From Chrysemys picta bellii (Eukaryota > Chordata > Testudines > Emydidae), in assembly GCF_011386835.1 (NCBI RefSeq), contig NC_088792.1, positions 218,708,394 to 218,772,393 on the forward strand: a DNA stretch of 64,000 nucleotides, given 5' to 3'. The notes under the pieces were generated by a model, which ran no database searches, was not told the origin of the DNA, and saw nothing but the letters and a program-made list of their open reading frames with translations. Positions 1-10,113 of this stretch are shown piece after piece. Both the position numbers and the translations under genes were made by a program. Within the stretch, counting starts at the first letter, position 1. The number at the start of each line of letters is the position of its first letter.

Positions 1-84
1 AAAGGCACAAGGCTACTTACTCACAGTGCACTCAACCCGTGACTATGGCACATTAATACACACTATGGCATAGCTTAATTTAGA

Positions 85-1216
85 TAGATTCATAGATTCT
101 AGGACTGGAAGGGACCTCGAGAGGTCATCGAGTCCAGTCCCCTGCCCACATGGCAGGACCAAATACCGTCTAGACCATCCCTGATAGACATTTATCTAAC
201 CTACTCTTAAATATCTCCAGAGACGGAGATTCCACAACCTCCCTAGGCAATTTATTCCAGTGTTTAACCACCCTGACAGTTAGGAACTTTTTCCTAATGT
301 CCAACCTAGACCTCCCTTGCTGCAGTTTAAACCCATTGCTTCTTGTTCTATCCTTAGAGGCTAAGGTGAACAAGTTTTCTCCCTCCTCATGACACCCTTT
401 TAAATACCTGAAAACTGCTATCATGTCCCCTCTCAGTCTTCTCTTTTCCAAACTAAATAAACCCAATTCTTTCAGCCTTCCTTCATAGGTCATGTTCTCA
501 AGACTTTTAATCATTCTTGTTGCTCTTCTCTGGACCCTTTCCAATTTCTCCACATCTTTTTTAAAATGTGGTGCCCAGAACTGGACACAATACTCCAGCT
601 GAGGCCTAACCAGAGCAGCGTAGAGTGGAAGAATGACTTCTAGTGTCTTGCTCACAACACACCTGTTAATACATCCCAGAATCATGTTTGCTTTTTTTGC
701 AACAGCATCACACTGTTGACTCATATTTAGCTTGTGGTCCACTATAACCCCTAGATCCCTTTCTGCCGTACTCCTTCCTAGACAGTCTCTTCCCATTCTG
801 TATGTGTGAAACTGATTTTTTCTTCCTAAGTGGAGCACTTTGCATTTGTCTTTGTTAAACTTCATCCTGTTTACCTCAGACTATTTCTCCAATTTGTCCA
901 GATCATTTTGAATTATGACCCTGTCCTCCAAAGCAGTTGCAATCCCTCCCAGTTTGGTATCATCCGCAAACTTAATAAGTGTACTTTCTATGCCAATATC
1001 TAAGTCGTTGATGAAGATATTGAACAGAGCCGGTCCCAAAACAGACCCCTGCGCTACCCGACTCGTTATGTCTTTCCAGCAGGATTGGGAACCATTAATA
1101 ACAACTCTCTGAGTACGGTTATCCAGCCAGTTATGCACCCACCTTATAGTAGCCCCATCTAAATTGTATTTGCCTAGTTTATCGATAAGAATATCATGCG
1201 AGACCGTATCAAATGC
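85..1216 (-). mobile_element. CR1 LINE, 5'-truncated copy
   Basis: This is a CR1 non-LTR retrotransposon in reverse orientation. Its 3' end lies at low coordinates, where the typical CR1 tail (a complemented run of ATTCTATGA-like units followed by GGAAGGGACC) is visible. The body matches the CR1 at 4.3-7.4 kb almost base for base, so both belong to one subfamily. The copy is cut at its 5' end inside the reverse transcriptase motif AFDTVSHD, where it meets a GATA repeat. No target duplication was found, as is usual for CR1. Confidence 0.95.
170..1216 (-). pseudogene. CR1 ORF2 fragment (reverse transcriptase C-terminal half), one nonsense codon
   Basis: The fragment encodes the reverse transcriptase palm motif (FADDTKL) and the conserved C-terminal region ([17 protein letters not shown]) of a CR1 ORF2 protein. 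The frame is open except for one TAG at 881-883, where the related intact copy has a tryptophan codon in LEKWSE. The two open pieces (881-1138 and 170-865) are in the same frame, so this is a point mutation and not an indel. It lacks the endonuclease domain and the N-terminal part of the polymerase and cannot be functional. Confidence 0.9.

Positions 1217-1265
<49 letters not shown>
1217..1265. repeat. (GATA)n microsatellite
   Basis: About twelve tandem GATA units begin exactly where the CR1 copy ends. The rest of the interval to 1853 looks like unique intergenic sequence with no recognisable gene or repeat. Confidence 0.97.
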
Positions 1266-1266
<1 letters not shown>

Positions 1267-1853
1267 GCTAAAGTTAGCACCCACTGCAGGAGGTCCTTCT
1301 GGCCATGTGATTTCCTGGTTTGAATCTTCACCTTCCTTCTCAGATTCACCAGCCCACTCTGGATGAACTTTGTTTGAACAACATCTACAACATGAGATAT
1401 AAGAAAGAGATTGGCAGATGTTAAACTTTTACCAATGCACAGGTAGGGCTGGTGCCTTAATAGCAGTTGGAAAACACCACATTTAGGGTGCTGGGAGTTG
1501 AGATATCCAACAACAGCATCCTAATGAAGTGCTCTTTGGAGCTATGCATGTGGTTTGATGGGAAAATATCCCATCTTAAGTATTAACAAGAAAAGAGTAA
1601 AATGGAGTAATCTGGTTCCTTGGCACCTTCACTTGATTTTGCTGTGAGTAGCAATTAGGTCTCCAGTATAAAGATCCTCATCCACACAGTGAGATTTTGC
1701 AACCTCCAAAAGACAATCATTTCTGAATTTCCCTCTTTAATAGTCCAGTGTTAAACTATGCACTGCATAGTTTGGATAATATAAAAGGCAGTGTTTAAAA
1801 AAAAAAAGGTCAGACATTTGAATCATCTGCTAGCCCGGCCTAAAGTAATATAA

Positions 1854-2549
1854 CAGGGGTAACCAAACTTACTGACCCTCCGAGCCGCATATGACAATCT
1901 TCAGAAGTTCAAGAGCCGGGGAGTGCCTGCCGGGGCTCGGGACTTCAGCCCTCCCGGGAAGCACCTGCCAGAACTTGGGGCTTTAGCCTTTTGGGGAGGG
2001 AGGTCTCGGGTTTCAGCCCTGCTCCTGCTGAAGCCCTGAGCCCTAGCAGGCATGCCCCCCAGGGTTGAAGCTCTGAGACCCTCCTCCCTGCTGGACGGGG
2101 GGAGGGGACATACGGGGTCACATTCCCCCCCAGAATTTTGCCAGGATTTGCTGGCCCAGCTTGGTCACATCTTGTCGCCAGGCCCCCTTCTTGCACAGCA
2201 GCTGCTGGAGTTGGCAAGCTGGGAGCTGCAGCTGGGGGGGAGAGAAAGCCGCAAACAGCGTGGAGCTTCAGGGAGAACTGCTGATGGTAAGAGGGGAGGT
2301 GTGCCCAGGGGAGGACATGACTCAAGCTGTTGGGGAACCTTTAAATTGTAACCCCCCACTCTCACCACGCACCAGTCATCTCTGGCAAAAAGCCCCTAGC
2401 CTCACCACCCCGCCTCAGTTCAGAAATCCCAAGCTTCCCCCACCTAGTCTGGTAGGCAGAGAATGAGGGGGCCAGTGGGGCTCCACGAGACGCACTTTAT
2501 CTGTAAAAGAGCCACATGCAGCTCCCAAGCCACGGTTTGGCCACCCCAA
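1854..2549. mobile_element. Non-autonomous hAT-type DNA element with 8-bp target duplication
   Basis: The left end CAGGGGTAACCAAAC and the right end GTTTGGCCACCCC are inverted repeats of the CAGGGGT..CCAAAC type. TAATATAA flanks the element on both sides (1846-1853 and 2550-2557), the 8-bp duplication expected of hAT transposases. The GC-rich interior has short spurious ORFs on both strands but no transposase motif. It is presumably mobilised by a hAT transposase encoded elsewhere. Confidence 0.85.
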
Positions 2550-2617
2550 TAATATAACATTTAGTACTTATATAAAGCTTTTAATCTTCAAAACTCTTTA
2601 CAAACTTACAAATTGCA

Positions 2618-3569
2618 CATAGGCACCGACTTCCTGATTTTCCGGCAAGGGGAGCTCGACACCTGCTCTGTCCCAGGTCCCGCCACCACTACACTCCTTC
2701 CCCCAAAGCCACACCCTTGCCCCGCCTCTACCTGCCCCTGTTCCACCCCCTCTCCCGAGGGCACCCTATCGACAACTGGTGCCTCCATATAGTGGGTGGG
2801 CACGATTTAAATGGGAGATCATATGCCCCCCCTCGGCCAACACCCTCACCCTCACCCCCGGCCCAGGGCCACCACGCTCTCCCCGCCGCACATTACCTGG
2901 TGGGGGCTCTGTCCTCCCACTGTGCCTGCCCCTGCCCCCGCCCCCCAGCACGTTCCTCTGCTCTTCCTGGAGGGAGGGAGCCCAGGCAGGGAGCGGGAGG
3001 GAGCCACTTCTAATACTGCCCCCGCCTTGTCGCTGCTCTGCAGCCCAACAGCTACCTGAAAGAGCCTGGCTGTGGAGGCAGCTTCCACTCCCCGCCCGGG
3101 CTCGGCTGCCGGGGACCACGACTGAAAGAGCCGAAAACGTGCCAGGGGTGGGGGCTCCGGCTCACTTGCCCCTGGTCCCCAGAAGCCAAGCCCAGGTGGG
3201 GAGCGGAAGCTGCCTCCCCAGCCAGGCTCTCTCAGGCAGCCGCCAGCCCGCCACACTGCAGAGCAGCATCCCAGCAGCCTGAAGGGGCTGGTCCTACCCC
3301 TTCCACTCCCCGGCATCTGGGGAAGTCCCCTCTGACATCGCCCAGCCCTGCCTGACCTCTTCCCGTCCCCTCCCCACACCTCTTCCTGCCTTCCCACTCC
3401 TCCCCCTCCCCCAGCGCTTCCTGCACACCGCTGAATAGCTGATCGCAGCGGGCAGGAGGCGCTGGGGGTGAGGGAGAAAGAGCTGATCAGCAGAAGGTGC
3501 TGGGAGAGGGGGGAAGGGCCTGATGATGGGTGCTGAGCAGCCACTATTTTTTTTTTTTTGGAGCCTATG
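2618..3569. mobile_element. GC-rich non-autonomous DNA element, probably hAT
   Basis: The ends CATAGGCACCGAC and (inverted) CATAGGCTCC suggest a transposon of about 950 bp. The interior is very C- and G-rich and gives overlapping ORFs in several frames, none with domain character. Flanking 8-mers agree at only 5 of 8 positions, so the duplication is decayed or the boundary is slightly off. Confidence 0.5.
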
Positions 3570-3854
3570 AAACGACATACAAACATTCACTACCAAACAG
3601 AAGAAAAAGTTGTACAGTATTCATTTTTCACAGTCTTGGTTTTAGGATTTTCAGGGTGCACTGAATTGATGGGGTTAGGCTTGTATAAATCCACAGTATA
3701 CCTTTCCAAAGTTATCATCCTCACTTTCAAAATTCTCCATAGCTCTATACCAGCCTATATCTCCTCTTATATCCATTCCTACTCTTCTTTTCTCTCTACC
3801 TAAATATGCTTTGTTCCACCTGTCTGCTACACTGGAAATTCATTCCAGTTATAA

Positions 3855-4270
3855 TGAGTAGAGCTCCATGTAGGTCACAGAGGTCGTGAAAGTCACGGAT
3901 TTCGTGACTTTCCGCTCCTCTGTGACTTCTGCAGCAGCCAGTGTAGTGACTTCCAGGGCCAGCTGCTCAGGTGGCCCCAGGGACAGCCCACCGGCCAATG
4001 CTGGCGCAGCTCTGCAGCCAGCTGCACTGACTGCTGCTCGGGCGGCACCAAGAAGCTGGCCTGGGGACCATCTGAGAAGCAGCCAGTGCAGCTGACCCCG
4101 GGGACCACTGGTGCTGCTGGCCCCGGACACTCCCTTTCCCAGCAGCAGCTCCCTGACAGAGGTATTTATAGTATAAGTCATGGACAGGTAACGGGCTGTG
4201 AATTTTTGTTTATTGTCCATAATCTGTCCATGACTTTTATTAAAAATACCCATGACTAAACTGTAGCCTT
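3855..4270. repeat. Unclassified interspersed repeat with GTCATGGAC/GTCACGGA motifs
   Basis: The ends carry related short motifs (gtcacggatttcgtgac on the left; gtccatgactttta and cccatgact on the right) around a GC-rich core. The structure resembles a non-autonomous DNA transposon. I see no clear target duplication or coding capacity. Confidence 0.4.
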
Positions 4271-4329
4271 TCTAATGACCATATAACATCATGTGCTTAC
4301 ATTTTGTATTGAACTGTATTTTATCACAG

Positions 4330-7300
4330 GCAGAGATGGCGTTCACCTTTCGAGGAGAGGAAAGACCCTATTTGGCCACAGACTGGCTAACCTAGTGAGG
4401 AGGGCTTTAAACTAGGTTTGACGGGGACAGGTGAGCAAAGCCCACAGGTAAGTGGGGAATATGGAGACCGGGGAGATGGGTCGGAAACAAGAGGGAGTGT
4501 GGGCTATATTGGCAGAGAGAAAGGAGAGTCAGGACAAAACTGGGAGGAAAGATCAAACCAGTATCTTAGATGCCTATATACAAATGCGAGAAGTATGGGG
4601 AATAAGCAGGAAGAACTGGAAGTGCTAATAAATAAATACAACTATGACATTGTTGGCATCACTGAAACTTGGTGGGATAATACACATGATTGGAATCTTG
4701 GTGTGGATGGGTACAGCTTGCTCAGGAAGGATAGACAGGGGAAAAAGGGAGGAGGTGTTGCCTTATATATTAAAAATGTACACACTTGGACTGAGGTAGA
4801 GATGGACATAGGAGACGGAAGTGTTGAGAGTCTCTGGGTTAGGCTTAAAGGGGCAAAAAACAAGGGAGATGTCATGCTAGGAGTCTACTACAGGCCACCT
4901 AACCAGGGGGAAGAGGTGGATGAGGCTTTTTTCAAGCAACTAACAAAATCATCCAAAGCCCAAGATTTGGTGGTGATGGGGGACTTCAACTATCCGGATA
5001 TATGTTGGGAAAATAACACAGCGGGGCACAGACTATCCAACAAATTCTTGGACTGCATTGGAGACAACTTTTTATTTCAGAAGGTTGAAAAAGCTACTAG
5101 GGGGGAAGCTGTTCTAGACTTGATTTTAACAAATAGGGAGGAACTCGTTGAGAATGTGAAAGTAGAAGGCAGCCTGGGTGAAAGTGATCATGAAATCATA
5201 GAGTTTGCAATTCTAACGAAGGGTAGAAGGGAGAACAGCAAAATAGAGACAATGGATTTCAGGAAGGCAGATTTTGGGAAGCTCAGAGAGCTGATAGGTA
5301 AGGTCCCATGGGAATCAAGACTGAGGGGAAAAACAACTGAGGAGAGTTGGCAGTTTTTCAAAGGGACACTATTAAGGGCCCAAAAGCAAGCTATTCCGCT
5401 GGTTAGGAAAGATAGAAAATGTGGCAAAAGCCCACCTTGGCTTAACCATGAGATCTTGCACGATCTAAAAAATAAAAAGGAGTCATATAAAAAATGGAAA
5501 CTAGGACAGATTACAAAGGAGGAATATAGGCAAACAACACAGGAATGCAGGGGCAAGATTAGAAAGGCAAAGGCCCAAAATGAGCTCAAACTAGTTACAG
5601 GAATAAAAGGAAACAAGAAGACTTTTTATCAATACGTTAGAAGCAAGAGGAAGACCAAAGACAGGGTAGGCCCACTGCTTAGTGAAGAGGGAGAAACAGT
5701 AACAGGAAACTTGGAAATGGCAGAGATGCTTAATGACTTCTTTGTTTCGGTCTTCACCGAGAAGTCTGAAGCAATGCCTAACATAGTGAATGCTAATGGG
5801 AAGGGGGTAGGTTTAGCGGATAAAATTAAAAAAGAACAAGTTAAAAATCACTTAGAAAAGTTAGATGCCTGCAAGTCACCCGGGCCTGATGAAATGCATC
5901 CTAGAATACTCAAGGAGCTAATAGAGGAGGTATCTGAGCCTCTAGCTATTATCTTTGGAAAGTCATGGGAGACGGGAGAGATTCCAGAAGACTGGAAAAG
6001 GGCAAATATAGTGCCCATCTATAAAAAGGGAAATAAAAACAACCCAGGTAACTACAGACCAGCTAGTTTAACTTCTGTGCCAGGGAAGATAATGGAGCAA
6101 GTAATTAAGGAAATCATCTGCAAACACTTGGAAGGTGGTAAGGTGATAGGGAACAGCCAGCATGGATTTGTGAAGAACAAATCATGTCAAACCAATCTGA
6201 TAGCTTTCTTTGATAGAATAACGAGCCTTGTGGATAAGGGTGAAGCGGTGGATGTGGTATACCTAGACTTTAGTAAGGCATTTGATACGGTCTCGCATGA
6301 TATTCTTATCGATAAACTAGGCAAATACAAATTAGATGGGGCTACTATAAGGTGGGTGCATAACTGGCTGGATAACCGTACTCAGAGAGTTGTTATTAAT
6401 GGTTCCCAATCCTGCTGGAAAGGCGTAACGAGTGGGGTTCCGCAGGGGTCTGTTTTGGGACCGGCTCTGTTCAATATCTTCATCAACGACTTAGATATTG
6501 GCATAGAAAGTACGCTTATTAAGTTTGCGGATGATACCAAACTGGGAGGGATTGCAACTACTTTGGAGGACAGGGTCATAATTCAAAATGATCTGGACAA
6601 ATTGGAGAAATGGTCTGAGTTAAACAGGATGAAGTTTAACAAAGACAAATGCAAAGTGCTCCACTTAGGAAGGAAAAATCAATTTCACACATACAGAATG
6701 GGAAAAGACTGTCTAGGAAGGAGTACGGCAGAAAGGGATCTAGGGGTTATAGTGGACCACAAGCTAAATATGAGTCAACAGTGTGATGCTGTTGCAAAAA
6801 AAGCAAACATGATTCTGGGATGCATTAACAGGTGTGTTGTGAGCAAGACACGAGAAGTCATTCTTCCGCTCTACTCTGCTCTGGTTAGGCCTCAGCTGGA
6901 GTATTGTGTCCAGTTCTGGGCGCCGCATTTTAAAAAAGATGTGGAGAAATTGGAAAGGGTCCAAAGAAGAGCAACAAGAATGATTAAAGGTCTTGAGAAC
7001 ATGACCTATGAAGGAAGGCTGAAAGAACTGGGTTTGTTTAGTTTGGAGAAGAGAAGACTGAGAGGGGACATGATAGCAGTTTACAGGTATCTAAAAGGGT
7101 GTCATGAGGAGGAGGGAGAGAACTTGTTCACCTTAGCCTCTAAGGATAGAACCAGAAACAATGGGTTTAAACTGCAGCAAGGGAGGTCTAGGTTGGACAT
7201 TAGGAAAAAGTTCCTAACTGTCAGGGTGGTTAAACACTGGAATAAATTGCCTAGGGAGGTTGTGGAATCTCCGTCTCTGGAGATATTTAAGAGTAGGTTA

Positions 7301-7423
7301 GATAAATGTCTATCAGGGATGGTCTAGACAGTATTTGGTCCTGCCATGCGGGCAGGGGACTGGACTCGATGACCTCTCGAGGTCCCTTCCAGTCCTATAA
7401 TCTATGATTCTATGATTCTATGA
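4330..7423 (+). mobile_element. CR1 LINE with intact ORF2, near-full ORF2 length
   Basis: A CR1 retrotransposon in forward orientation. It starts shortly before ORF2, lacks ORF1, and ends in the CR1 3' hairpin region and the tail repeat TATGATTCTATGATTCTATGA. The long intact ORF2 argues for recent insertion. No clear target duplication was found, which is common for CR1. The exact 5' boundary around 4330 is approximate. Confidence 0.92.
4418..7327 (+). CDS. CR1 ORF2 protein: apurinic-type endonuclease plus reverse transcriptase
   Basis: Encodes the enzyme that nicks target DNA and reverse-transcribes CR1 RNA at the nick. The endonuclease spans about residues 45-265, with TETWW (about 81), GDFNYPD (about 187) and the catalytic SDHE (about 255). 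The reverse transcriptase follows, with the first catalytic Asp in YLDFSKAFD (about 614) and FADDTKL (about 702), then the CR1 C-terminal region. The frame is open from 4391 after a TAA at 4388-4390 and closes with TAG at 7325-7327. No in-frame ATG occurs until 4595, inside the endonuclease (NARSM). An intact endonuclease would therefore need a non-ATG start (position 4418 is TTG), translation coupling, or a lost upstream exon or ORF1. No frameshift or stop interrupts about 2.9 kb, unlike the other CR1 copies here. Confidence 0.9.
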   Translation: MTGTGEQSPQVSGEYGDRGDGSETRGSVGYIGREKGESGQNWEERSNQYLRCLYTNARSMGNKQEELEVLINKYNYDIVGITETWWDNTHDWNLGVDGYSLLRKDRQGKKGGGVALYIKNVHTWTEVEMDIGDGSVESLWVRLKGAKNKGDVMLGVYYRPPNQGEEVDEAFFKQLTKSSKAQDLVVMGDFNYPDICWENNTAGHRLSNKFLDCIGDNFLFQKVEKATRGEAVLDLILTNREELVENVKVEGSLGESDHEIIEFAILTKGRRENSKIETMDFRKADFGKLRELIGKVPWESRLRGKTTEESWQFFKGTLLRAQKQAIPLVRKDRKCGKSPPWLNHEILHDLKNKKESYKKWKLGQITKEEYRQTTQECRGKIRKAKAQNELKLVTGIKGNKKTFYQYVRSKRKTKDRVGPLLSEEGETVTGNLEMAEMLNDFFVSVFTEKSEAMPNIVNANGKGVGLADKIKKEQVKNHLEKLDACKSPGPDEMHPRILKELIEEVSEPLAIIFGKSWETGEIPEDWKRANIVPIYKKGNKNNPGNYRPASLTSVPGKIMEQVIKEIICKHLEGGKVIGNSQHGFVKNKSCQTNLIAFFDRITSLVDKGEAVDVVYLDFSKAFDTVSHDILIDKLGKYKLDGATIRWVHNWLDNRTQRVVINGSQSCWKGVTSGVPQGSVLGPALFNIFINDLDIGIESTLIKFADDTKLGGIATTLEDRVIIQNDLDKLEKWSELNRMKFNKDKCKVLHLGRKNQFHTYRMGKDCLGRSTAERDLGVIVDHKLNMSQQCDAVAKKANMILGCINRCVVSKTREVILPLYSALVRPQLEYCVQFWAPHFKKDVEKLERVQRRATRMIKGLENMTYEGRLKELGLFSLEKRRLRGDMIAVYRYLKGCHEEEGENLFTLASKDRTRNNGFKLQQGRSRLDIRKKFLTVRVVKHWNKLPREVVESPSLEIFKSRLDKCLSGMV

Positions 7424-8159
7424 TCACCTCATTGCTTTAGACTACAAACTCTCCATCTTCATTACTGGATCCTGTCTGTCTCCCACCCACATAGTGTCTT
7501 ACAGACAGAAGTGGCAAATTCTTCAGAAGCAAAAATATGGCTTACCTTAGAAGAGATTCATTGTCTGGTGGAGGGCCAACACAGCAGAAGAATAATCTCC
7601 ATCTCCCTGTAAATGGAATAGCACAAGATTAAGTGATAGTCAAAATGTCCACAAGATGACAGTCAAGGCATAATGTTTCGGCTTTCTTTGTGTGTGACTG
7701 GGCAATAGATGGCTTCCAAAGATGCCAAGGGACCCACAATACTATTGCCAACTAAGGCATAACTTCTTTAGGGCAAGGGGTAGAGGCCTTTGGTTTTAGA
7801 GCTGAAGGACCAGGGCTCTGATCCTGGCTTTCTAGGGGTACGCAGGCATGTGGTTTCTGTTGTCTGCAGAATACGTTTACATTACAAAAGGGTTTTGCCT
7901 TTAACTTTACTCATCTCAGGGACTCCAGGAGAATATACATTAAACATGGAAAAGGTACAGAAAAGGTAGAGTCAAGCCCCGGGTTTAGCTGAGCTCTAAG
8001 AATCTAATCACAAACTGGGATCTGCCAACTATTTACATATGCAGATTGTCAAGCAACTCCCCTGGCTCGCCATTTATTTCAGGACTGTTCCCCTTAAAGT
8101 CTTCCATGGACTTGCTTCGCAGTAACTCACAGATCTCATCACTTGCTTTCTCTACACTC
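7424..8159. other. Intergenic, nothing recognised
   Basis: The sequence has ordinary composition and only short ORFs. I see no known repeat, RNA gene or exon. Confidence 0.5.
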
Positions 8160-8830
8160 CAATTCAGATGCTGAGTGGGAGTTAGATAATGAGGAAGAGG
8201 AGGGAGTGAATGGGAAAGGTGTAGCAGAGTGAGGGGATGTGACTGGGAGACAGGGTGTGGAAGCAGGGGGAAGCGCAGGAAGATGATGGGGTGTAATTGA
8301 AGAGACTGAAGGACAAGGTAGGTGATTGGGCAGGAGGAAAGGGTGACTGAGGACAAAGTGTGAGGGCTAAGAGGTGACTAAGAACAAGAAGTTTGGGGAT
8401 TACTGAGAAAGACAGGGTGTAGGTGCAGGTGACAGGGTGTTTTTCATGGTGTGTAACTGAAAATGGGGTGTAGGGCCAGAAGGACAGGAAGGGGGGACAA
8501 GGGTCTGTGACTGAAGACAAGGTGTGGGGGCAGGGGGCGAGAGCACCGGGTGATTTAGGTGTGGGGGTAGAGGAAATCAGTAACTGAGAAAATTGGGCAG
8601 GGGAGAAGTGCAGGGGTGACTGAGGAGCACAGGGAAAGGACAGGGAGGGAGGGAGGTCTGTGGGGGCAGCGGCCGCTGAAGAGCCCACGGTGTCAGTGCA
8701 GGGATTACTGAGCAGCACCGGGTGGGGGTTTGGGTGGGGGCAGCAGGGGTGGAGGAGGGGTCTGTGAGGGGGCGGGAGTGACTGAGGAATACGGGGAGGA
8801 GGAGGGGAGGGGGAGAGGCAGGACGAGTGC
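8160..8830. repeat. Purine-rich degenerate minisatellite
   Basis: A loosely repeating unit related to GTGACTGAGGACAAGGTGTGGGGGC recurs many times with strong purine bias on the + strand. Long ORFs on the minus strand here are low-complexity Pro/Ser/Leu strings produced by the repeat and are not listed as genes. It runs directly into the CpG-rich stretch. Confidence 0.7.
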
Positions 8831-9330
8831 GTTCCCGCCTATTTGCCCTGCTCTCCCCCTCACTCTCTAGCGCCCCTGGCGAGGCCCGCGCTCCCTCCTT
8901 CACCTGTGCTCCCCATGGCGCTTCCGCTCCCAGCCGGCGCCGCATCCCGCACCTCGCCCCAGCGCCGACCGCGCGCTGCGTCAACTGGAGAAACTGTGAC
9001 TGAGCTTCGACAAGTGCTGACGTTGCAAAAACCCGCCACGTGCCTGCGGGCGCATTTCTGCGCGTGCGCTACCGGCCCCCACTACCCCCCTGCCTGCAGG
9101 CACAGCCCAGCTCCGCGGCGAGGCGAGCTGGAGCTGCACAGCAGCACGTGACAGCGTTTGCCGCTAATAAGCAGTGCGGCGTGCAGGGGGTTGCTGGGCT
9201 TGGGGGAAAGTTTGCAAACGGGGCTCGCACTGAGAGAGTCCCCGCGCCTTCTGCCCCTTCTAGCAGCCGCTCGGTCACCCTGGTGGTTTCACGCCCGGGG
9301 TTAGTTTAGATCATAGTGTTCGGTTATGAC
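8820..9330. promoter_or_regulatory. CpG-island-like GC-rich region, candidate promoter
   Basis: CpG dinucleotides are frequent (for example gccggcgccgcatcccgc, ccgaccgcgcgctgcgtc). Promoter-type motifs are present: a CRE-like TGACGT near 9020 and CACGTG E-boxes near 9037 and 9144. Unlike the other GC-rich blocks here it lacks transposon ends. No exon of a known gene could be recognised on either side, so strand and target gene are unknown. Confidence 0.45.
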
Positions 9331-10113
9331 CCAAGTTCTCTCCGGGTGACCGTCACTAATGCCAGCGGCAGCAGATATACCTGCAAAGATCAATAACAGT
9401 CCAGAATAAAACAAAGACAGTGAATTTGTTTGCAGTTCTGGTGGCTTTACTGGGGGGCCTCCCTTATCTTGGCAATAAAATTAGGTTAGAATGTTGTTTC
9501 TTAAAAGTTTGGAAATTATCAGGAAAGTGTGTCTGGCTATACTGTAGCAATTAGCAATTGCTGCTTTGGATCAGATGTTCTAAAGTCTGAAACATGCGAT
9601 TGATTTTCTAATAAATTAGCTGAGATACTGGAGATGAACTGTAGCTAGTACCAGCTATATGCTCTGTTTTGCTGTTTATTTCAGCTTTCAATAAACTGGT
9701 GTTTCAAGGTTCGTTTTAAAGAAGCTGTCTTTGGCCTGGTCTACACTACGACTTTAATTCGGTTTTATCAGCGTTAATTCTAATTTACCCTGCAACCGTC
9801 CACACAACGACGCCATTTATTTCGAAATAAAGGCCCCTTTAAATCGTTTTCTGTACTCCACCCCGACGAGCGGAGTAGCGCCAAAATCGATTTTAACATT
9901 TCGAATTAGGGATAGTGTGGCCGCAATTCGATGGTATTGGCCTCCGGGAGCTATCCCACAATGCACCATTGTGACCGCTCTGGACAGCAATCCGAACTCG
10001 GATGCACTGGCCAGGTAGACAGGAAAAGCCCCGCGAACATTTGAATTTCATTTCTTGTTTGCCCAGCGTGGAGAGCACAGGTGACCACAGATAGCTCATC
10101 AGCACAGGTAACC

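Noticed and set aside
1217..1265. CRISPR-like or other spaced repeat array
   Set aside because: Simple tandem GATA without spacers. No CRISPR-like structure was seen anywhere, as expected for a vertebrate.
2766..3596. Long overlapping ORFs (up to 244 codons) in several frames of the GC-rich block
   Set aside because: Composition is Pro/Arg/Gly-rich in all frames, as expected of random GC-rich DNA inside a DNA transposon. No domain or start context supports them.
8033..8984. Minus-strand ORFs of 107-178 codons near the CpG-rich stretch
   Set aside because: They are low-complexity Pro/Ser/Leu translations of a purine-rich minisatellite, not a first exon I could support.
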